NCBI RefSeq assembly: GCF_030867145.1
Contig: NC_134428.1
Location: 8,432,001-8,496,000 of the forward strand
Length of the DNA: 64,000 bases
Direction of reading: 5' to 3'
Source: Opisthocomus hoazin
Taxonomy: Eukaryota > Chordata > Aves > Opisthocomiformes > Opisthocomidae
The notes under the pieces were generated by a model, which was not told where the DNA came from, did no database searches, and saw only the letters and a list, made by a program, of their open reading frames with translations. The position numbers and the translations under genes were made by a program. This document shows, piece by piece, positions 57,988-64,000 of the stretch (positions are counted from its first letter, which is position 1; each line of letters opens with the position of its first letter).

Positions 57988-58611
57988 ATGGTAGCGCACA
58001 GCAAGGTGTCAGCAGATAATGCCGTTGCAGCAGACCCGAGACGTCTACTCGACCCTCCGGCGCGGGACCGTTTGCAGGCTCGAGGCTACCACGGCCCAGG
58101 CCGGCCCAGCGCTGTGCAGGCACAGAGCAACACACACTTCCGAACGTTCCGCTCGCAAGCGGATTTCAGTAGCATCACTCGAGCAAGCAGTCTGCTGGAT
58201 GCCTGTGGCTTCTACTGGGGGCCTCTGACTGTCAGTGCCGCCCATGAGAAGCTCAAGTCGGAGCCTGAGGGCACCTTCCTCATCAGGGACAGCATGCAGA
58301 AGAACTGCTTCTTTGCCATCAGTGTTAAGACTGCAACTGGGCCCACCAGCATCCGGATAAACTTTCAGACAGGGCGTTTCAGCCTGGATGGCAGCAAGGA
58401 GACCTTTGACTGTCTTTTTAAGCTGCTGGAACATTACCTAAGCTCCCCGCGGAAGGTGCTGGTTACGCCCCTGCGCAAAGTCCGCGTGCAGCCCCTGCAG
58501 GAGCTCTGCCGGAAGAGCATCGTGAAGACTTTTGGGAGAGACAACTTAAACCAGATCCCCCTCAATCCTGTTTTAAAGGACTACCTGAAATCCTTCCCGT
58601 TTCAGATATAA
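57988..58611 (+). CDS. SOCS1: Suppressor of cytokine signaling 1
   Basis: SOCS1 is the cytoplasmic feedback inhibitor of JAK1/JAK2/TYK2 downstream of interferons and other cytokines, and through its SOCS box recruits Elongin B/C and Cullin-5. The single coding exon gives 207 residues (human 211). Residues 50-61 are the kinase inhibitory region, with the HFRTFRS pseudosubstrate motif at 50-56. The extended SH2 helix follows (about 62-73), then the SH2 domain (about 74-165) beginning GFYWGPL, with FLIRDS at 97-102 and the phosphotyrosine-binding Arg100. The SOCS box is at about 168-207, with [16 protein letters not shown] and [11 protein letters not shown]. The start is the ATG giving [19 protein letters not shown], matching the vertebrate N terminus. 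Promoter elements and upstream ORFs are listed separately. Confidence 0.97.
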   Translation: MVAHSKVSADNAVAADPRRLLDPPARDRLQARGYHGPGRPSAVQAQSNTHFRTFRSQADFSSITRASSLLDACGFYWGPLTVSAAHEKLKSEPEGTFLIRDSMQKNCFFAISVKTATGPTSIRINFQTGRFSLDGSKETFDCLFKLLEHYLSSPRKVLVTPLRKVRVQPLQELCRKSIVKTFGRDNLNQIPLNPVLKDYLKSFPFQI

Positions 58612-58895
58612 GTACAGCATTAACTGTATGGGGATGTGTGAGAGATGCCTCAAGAAATCCCGTCTCCTGGGGTTTTAAACATGTTTGACAGTGAGCAAAC
58701 TTATTTTTGTAGCAATTTACTGTATTTTGGGATGGAACTTGAACACTTGACTTCCTATGTTTACAAAAACTGTTTGCACAAACCTGGGGTTTTAAAACCC
58801 TGGCATAATTTTTCTGCCAAGCAGAATATTTTATTATTTTATAGTATTTTTAATGATATTAAGATAATAAACTTTATTGTGAAAGTTTTTGGAAA
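58612..58895 (+). terminator. SOCS1: SOCS1 3' UTR and polyadenylation signal
   Basis: AATAAA stands at 58866-58871, about 255 bases after the stop. The UTR is A/T-rich with runs such as TTATTTTTGTAG and TATTTTTAATG, compatible with a short-lived mRNA. Confidence 0.75.
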
Positions 58896-61800
58896 AAAAA
58901 AAAGCACCTCTGGTTTTAGTTTTAAAGGCTCTGGTACGTATCCTGCTGGCAAACTTCACTGCTAGTTGAGTGTGTAAGTGCAGACAACGGCCAGGTCTCC
59001 ACGTGGTCATGTTCCTTGCCCTACTCAACTAGCCTGTTTTAGTGCTAGCCCAGCAGACAGGGTTCCTGCCCCCAAAACCCTAAAATAGAAAGATGCGAGT
59101 AGAAAATGTACTTGGATGAATCTGCTCAGGAATCTAGCTCTCCTCTGAATCCCTGAGAGCAGGAACAGGGTGTTAAGACCACAGCGTTGCATGGCTTTTG
59201 AAAGAGTGAATCGAACCCTTGGCTGAGCTGACTGCACCAACTCTGGCTCGCCTTATTTCTATTAAAAGCTGCAAGAAGAGGTTGCTGTCTGACACAACCA
59301 AACCATATGAATGTCAGGGGGGGAAAAATAAAACTGTCTAGAAATGCCATTCACGCACTTCACAAAGCTGTAAACACTGTATCGTTATGATGCATTGGGG
59401 GAAGGATATCTTAGTTCTCACTTTAAATTGGCATACACAACAGGGCAAAGGTACAGGCAGCTTTAGACTTCAAAAAGCTGTTTCTTGTCTTAAAGTCCTG
59501 GTGCTCTACAAGAGCATAGACTTGATATTTTAAAAGAACTTATGACTTAGCTCCATCACCAGGATCCAGAGACCGTAAGCATACAGATTTGCAGCTGTGA
59601 TTTCTAGGGGCTAAACTGTATTCCAAGAAAGTTAAAGCCCATTAGACTGTTTTGCAATGCTGTTTGCAGGAAATGGGTGAAGCACCCTTTGGTTTCTGGC
59701 TGCTCATCGAATGCAGAATCGGTGCCCCACAGAGCTGTAACTGAATGACCTGAGATGCCTCGTTTGACAAAATGTCACCTGCATTATGACAAAGTGATTC
59801 TCCCCTCCCCCAAGCATTTCCTGAAATCCATGAAAAGCTGACTTTGAAGTGATTTGGTTCAGCTGGTTTTCTAAGGCGGCAGAGTCTTTCACAGAAATGG
59901 ACTCTATCAGCACAGATCTACAGTGCTTACAGTAACCATAAGCAGTAAAAGAAGTAATCTTTTGAGTTTGGAAGATAAAAGGTCTCTCCCTCTACTGTAA
60001 TTCACATTCCTTTTAAAGCTAAAGCCACTTTTAGGAAACACCGAATACGTGTTAGATAGCATTCCTTACTAATTTGTTTAATGTAAGTTACTCTATAAAA
60101 TCAGCACTTAGGTTGTTGATGTTTCTTTGGAAGAAGTAGGTTTCCTCCTCAAACATGACTAAGGATCACTCACAGTACCCTGGACGTTGTGAAAAAGGGA
60201 AAAAGAAAGAACACACAGCAGACTCGTGTGACCCTTTACTGTGCTGCTTCCCTAAAAATCTTCTTTGGATCGGTCCTGCCTAGCAGTGTCCCATTCCTTG
60301 CCAGCCATCCCTGGCTGAGACAAGCAGACAGCACCTGCTTCATTCTGAAGCTGGAATTCGCTGCCGAATGATGTATTTTCCCACAGCAGCTGCAGGGACA
60401 TAAATTGGGGAAGCAGTGAATACCATGCTATGCAGCAGAGAGGAGAGCAAAGGACTGCCTGAATGTGAATAGTTCTAAATTGGAAGGGGGGGAAGTCCTT
60501 TAGGGTGAAGGCTGCCAAACTGGTTTGCTGTCAGCAGAGATTGTTATCCCTTTCTCTGTCCTCTTTTCCCAGCCCCACACTGCAGTATCTTTTAACCCTT
60601 CGGGCCCCAAACTAGTGACTCTTGTCTTGCTGTATAAATCAGCGCGCACATGACAGCATTAGTGGTAGAACAAGCACAATGTAGCTTAGAAGATTCTCCA
60701 CTACTCCTGAAAAAAACCAAAACTAGACCTAGATACAGGGTAAGGGGCTTCCCACTGAGTGGCATGGAATGAAAAGCATCAGGGCTGAGCCCATTTTGTT
60801 TTCCTCCTGGCAGAAACAAACCGATTTTCTTTCTCCCTTCTATTGCTCTAGAGTAAGTTTAGCAGAAATTATCCGTATCGTCCCCTGTGAAGTGCCTAAA
60901 CCCTTTATTTTGTGTTTAATATGAAATGCAAATGTGGGATAGCTCAGAAAAAAATTTAATCAAAACCATAAATAAGGACAAGAAAGTCATAATTGCGTAG
61001 AAGGTCTCTTGAGGAAAGAGAAGAAAAAGCTGGCTTGTATTTTTGAACTATGTATCTTTTCACCTGCCTTATTCTCCTTCCCCTTCCTTCCTTTCCCTCT
61101 CTCTCACGCTCCCCAGCATACCATCCAGTGGCCAAGCAGATCCGCTTTCTAGCAGGTATTCCTAGGTTGCTCCAAAGCAACTAAGAAATCCCAACCACAG
61201 TTTGTGCGTTCACAGTGTCACTCTGAGCTGCCCTCTGCAAGGGCTAACGCAGGACTCTGAAATGTCTGCTGACCTGCATGCACTGGTTTGAGGACTCTGG
61301 CACATCTAAGGGGCACAGCAGGAGCCTCATGAAGATCTCTGTAGTGATACCAGCTGTCGAATCTCCTGTCCTCTGTTTAGTAAATTACCAGCAAGGTCAA
61401 ACAGGGAATTTGCTGTACTCTGCACCTAATGCAAGGGAAACACGTATCAGTGCAGTGATTTTAATCCTCCCTGCTAAATAGTATGTGAAGAGCGATGCTT
61501 CCAGTCCCTCTCCCTCTTGCCCAGCTCTTGCCTCTGACCTTTCCCCTCCTGGCTGTGGCTAGAAAGTGAAGTAAACAGTGAATCTGGTAAAGGACTGCGG
61601 AAGAATCTGAGCCATGCTCAGGAGCAGAGCAAAGCCACGTTCTGCTGAAGAGAGTGCAGTATTTATAGTCAGTGGGGAAGGGACAGCTTTAAACTAGTGC
61701 CATTCGCAGCGTGGCTGTGCCTCCCGCCCCGACCGTGGGGGTCTGTCTCCCACCGGGAGCAGCAGGGTCCTGCTGGGACACCCCCAGCCCTGTGCCCATG

Positions 61801-64000
61801 CAGTGCTCCTCTGACTGTGTAGGCAGCAACACTGAGGCTCCCTCGCTTTCTTAAAGACTGAAACAGATGTCTGCTTTCAGAGGAGGTTAATTTACATACC
61901 ATGCTGCAGCTGTAAAACACTTGCTAACGAACAGAGCTAATGGGACTGTAGGTGTTCAGAGAACCTGGCTGCTTTAGCTGTGAAGGGTTACCGAATGCTC
62001 AGCAGGAGCCTCTTGAATGAGAAGCATAACCTTACCCACTGCGAAGCTGTGGTCACGCTAATTCTGTTATGATTGAAGTCATTTACAAGAAGTGAGGCTG
62101 CAGCTGCAGTCAGCACTGTTGCTATTTTCAACAGTCATGAAAAGCACTGTCCCCTAGGGCAACAGGCTGGCCGTATCTAGCCATCAATACCCTTCACCCA
62201 GCCTGTGCTTAAGCCTCTGCTGAACAGTGTATCCTCCTCCCAAACCTGCAGACCCAGCACCAGCCCATTCTGTTGTGCTGGGCTGTCAGTCAGCCCCTGG
62301 CTCTCCTTCCACCCCTCCGTTCACGGTGCTGACAGCTGTGTGAGCAACGCATTTATCCATTAATTCCAGCTTTGAGACAAAGGCTGTGCAACAGCAACTT
62401 CATTCGGACTCTCCCTTGAGTTCTGCGCAATGCGTAAGCTAACAACTGCGCGTGCTGCAGGTTTCCAGCATGTCTCTCCCAGCTGCAAAGCAGTGGCGTT
62501 CCAGACTTTTCATTGCCGCTGACTTCTCTGCTGTCACACTGCTGCACAGCACTCAGATCCGGTCACCGTATTGGACTTTTTCCTCCACAGCTGTTTCCCA
62601 ACATAGCAGCCAAATTTTCTACACCTGGGTCCGATTTGCCCTTTGTGTCACTGTGGAGTAACAGAAACGCAGGCCAGCAGGGAGCATAAAGAAAAGCTCA
62701 GCTTCTCCCAACCCGCTCTGGCGTGTAACCCTGCTCAAGCACGGTGAAGCAGCAAAGGCCAAGGAGTCGGAATATAAAGCCCTGACTGACAGACAGGCAA
62801 GTCAGCCACATGCCAGAAGTACTTCCCCTCTGCCTGGACCTCAGTGACACGCTTTGGATGTGGTTACTGAAGACAAGAATGATAGAGAAGATGCTTGTGC
62901 ATAGGAAAGCGATTACTCCGTAGTCCTCAGCTATGAGAAGAGCAGATATTCTGAGGATGGAATAGCAGCTGAGGAGAACAAAGCAAACAGCTAACTGTGC
63001 CACAAGCCACATGTGCTCAGCTTCCTTCATTCTGCCTCTCTTGATCACATTAACAAGGCAAGCTAGGAGCACCTTTCTGTTGTCCTTTTAATCTCCGCTA
63101 CAGGCCTATTTTTTGTAGTTCCCAGCCATGCAGAAGGAGGACAAAGCCAGTCATCACTCTTTAAAACTGTCCTTTTTCCTTCTGTGAATCACTAACTGCC
63201 TGGCCCACTTCTGCTCGCGAGCATAAAGGTTCATCTTCACTAACAGAGAATTTGGGTTTTTTTTTCTTCTGCGCTGCTAAATGAAATCAAGAAACTGTGA
63301 AGATCTGGTCCTTTTTTGCTGAATAAGATCCACTGGCCACTGTGCTGTGCTTCTAGGTGTGCATAATCCCTCCAGACGTGGCTGTGGAAGTAAAGTTCTG
63401 AGTGAGTAATAAAAAAGTGGAGCTTTCTTTACACGATTAGTGTGTTTTTAATCAGAGGCTTCCTACACACTTACCTATTGCCAAACATTTATTGCTTCTT
63501 TCACAGAAATACTCACTGAATGCCTCTTTCTTCCCAGTGTAATGAATTCCTTTTTAGTTCTATTCTTGTTACAGGAAGGGTTTATTTGAGATCAGTGGTT
63601 TGAACAGTCAAGACACCTAATACGTACACAGGTGAACATGTTAATGATGAGAAAGGAGAAGAACGAGCTTAGTAGCAAGTAGGAAAAATAATTAGCAAAT
63701 TTTCAGAGGAGATTGTAGTAAAGGGCGGCTTTACTGTGACGAATGCTGGGACATTTAGTGGTGGTATCAGCAGAAGCACAGAACATGGGATAGGGAGGTA
63801 GCTCTAGAAGGAAGGCACAGGTGGGATCGAACCTCAAAATCTATACTTTCCATGCAGCTATAAAGCCATCCTTTAATTTGACTACAATGCTCCCAGGTTA
63901 AGTCAGGACAGAGTGAAAAGTCACCAGTGTACTGGCAGATGAACATGTTGTCGCTGTAAAGGAAGCCTCTGAATTCAGTTACCTTTATCTTAGACTGAAG
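58896..64000. other. Intergenic, downstream of SOCS1
   Basis: No gene is recognised. The one frame of note is on the minus strand at 62698-63030 (110 codons from its ATG) with two hydrophobic segments. A perfect pol III B-box-like GGTTCGATCCC on the minus strand near 63827 is not part of a foldable tRNA. Confidence 0.5.

Noticed and set aside
63815-63845. GGTTCGATCCC on the minus strand, a perfect pol III B-box
   Set aside because: The flanking bases do not form a T-stem with five pairs and no acceptor or anticodon arm is found, so no tRNA.

Overview
The window reads as vertebrate nuclear DNA, almost certainly from a bird. Supporting signs are 3' ends of CR1 LINEs, an LTR of a type widespread in birds, short introns, very GC-rich CpG islands at promoters, and two genes that are neighbours on human 16p13.13 (RMI2 and SOCS1). 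The bird order cannot be fixed from the sequence alone. The LTR resembles a family I associate with non-galliform birds, but that is a memory-based hint.

Left third (1 to ~21.75 kb, + strand): the 3' part of one large gene. I could chain 23 coding exons whose splice phases all agree, giving 1,148 residues and a stop at 21654-21656, with a poly(A) signal 75 bases later. The start of the gene lies left of the window. The visible protein is a long beta-rich stretch with many N-glycosylation sequons, then an amphipathic-helix region, then a von Willebrand D domain ([13 protein letters not shown] motif), then an eight-cysteine C8 module. This architecture points to a secreted large lipid transfer protein (LLTP) of apolipophorin type, distinct from ApoB, which has no VWD. 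An ERV LTR sits in intron 7 and a CR1 3' end in intron 12.

Middle (26.8 to 29.5 kb, - strand): RMI2, a two-exon gene for the small OB-fold subunit of the BLM-TOP3A-RMI complex, with a GC-box promoter and an unusual 10-bp repeat in its intron. Between it and SOCS1 lie about 27 kb with no gene I can support. That stretch holds a 26-bp minisatellite, a pyrimidine-to-purine strand-asymmetry switch near 42.9 kb, an old MIR-like SINE at 52.3 kb, C-tracts and one unassigned 193-codon ORF. In human this interval carries the protamine/TNP2 cluster; no such genes are visible here.

Right (55.9 to 58.9 kb, + strand): SOCS1, with a CpG-island promoter carrying an IRF element, an E-box and a STAT site within 40 bp, a non-coding first exon, an intron of about 1.5 kb, three upstream AUGs, and a single coding exon for 207 residues with KIR, SH2 domain and SOCS box. 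The last 5 kb hold no firm gene, only one 110-codon ORF with two hydrophobic segments on the - strand.

The three genes are functionally unrelated (lipid transport, DNA repair, cytokine feedback); their adjacency is synteny, not an operon.
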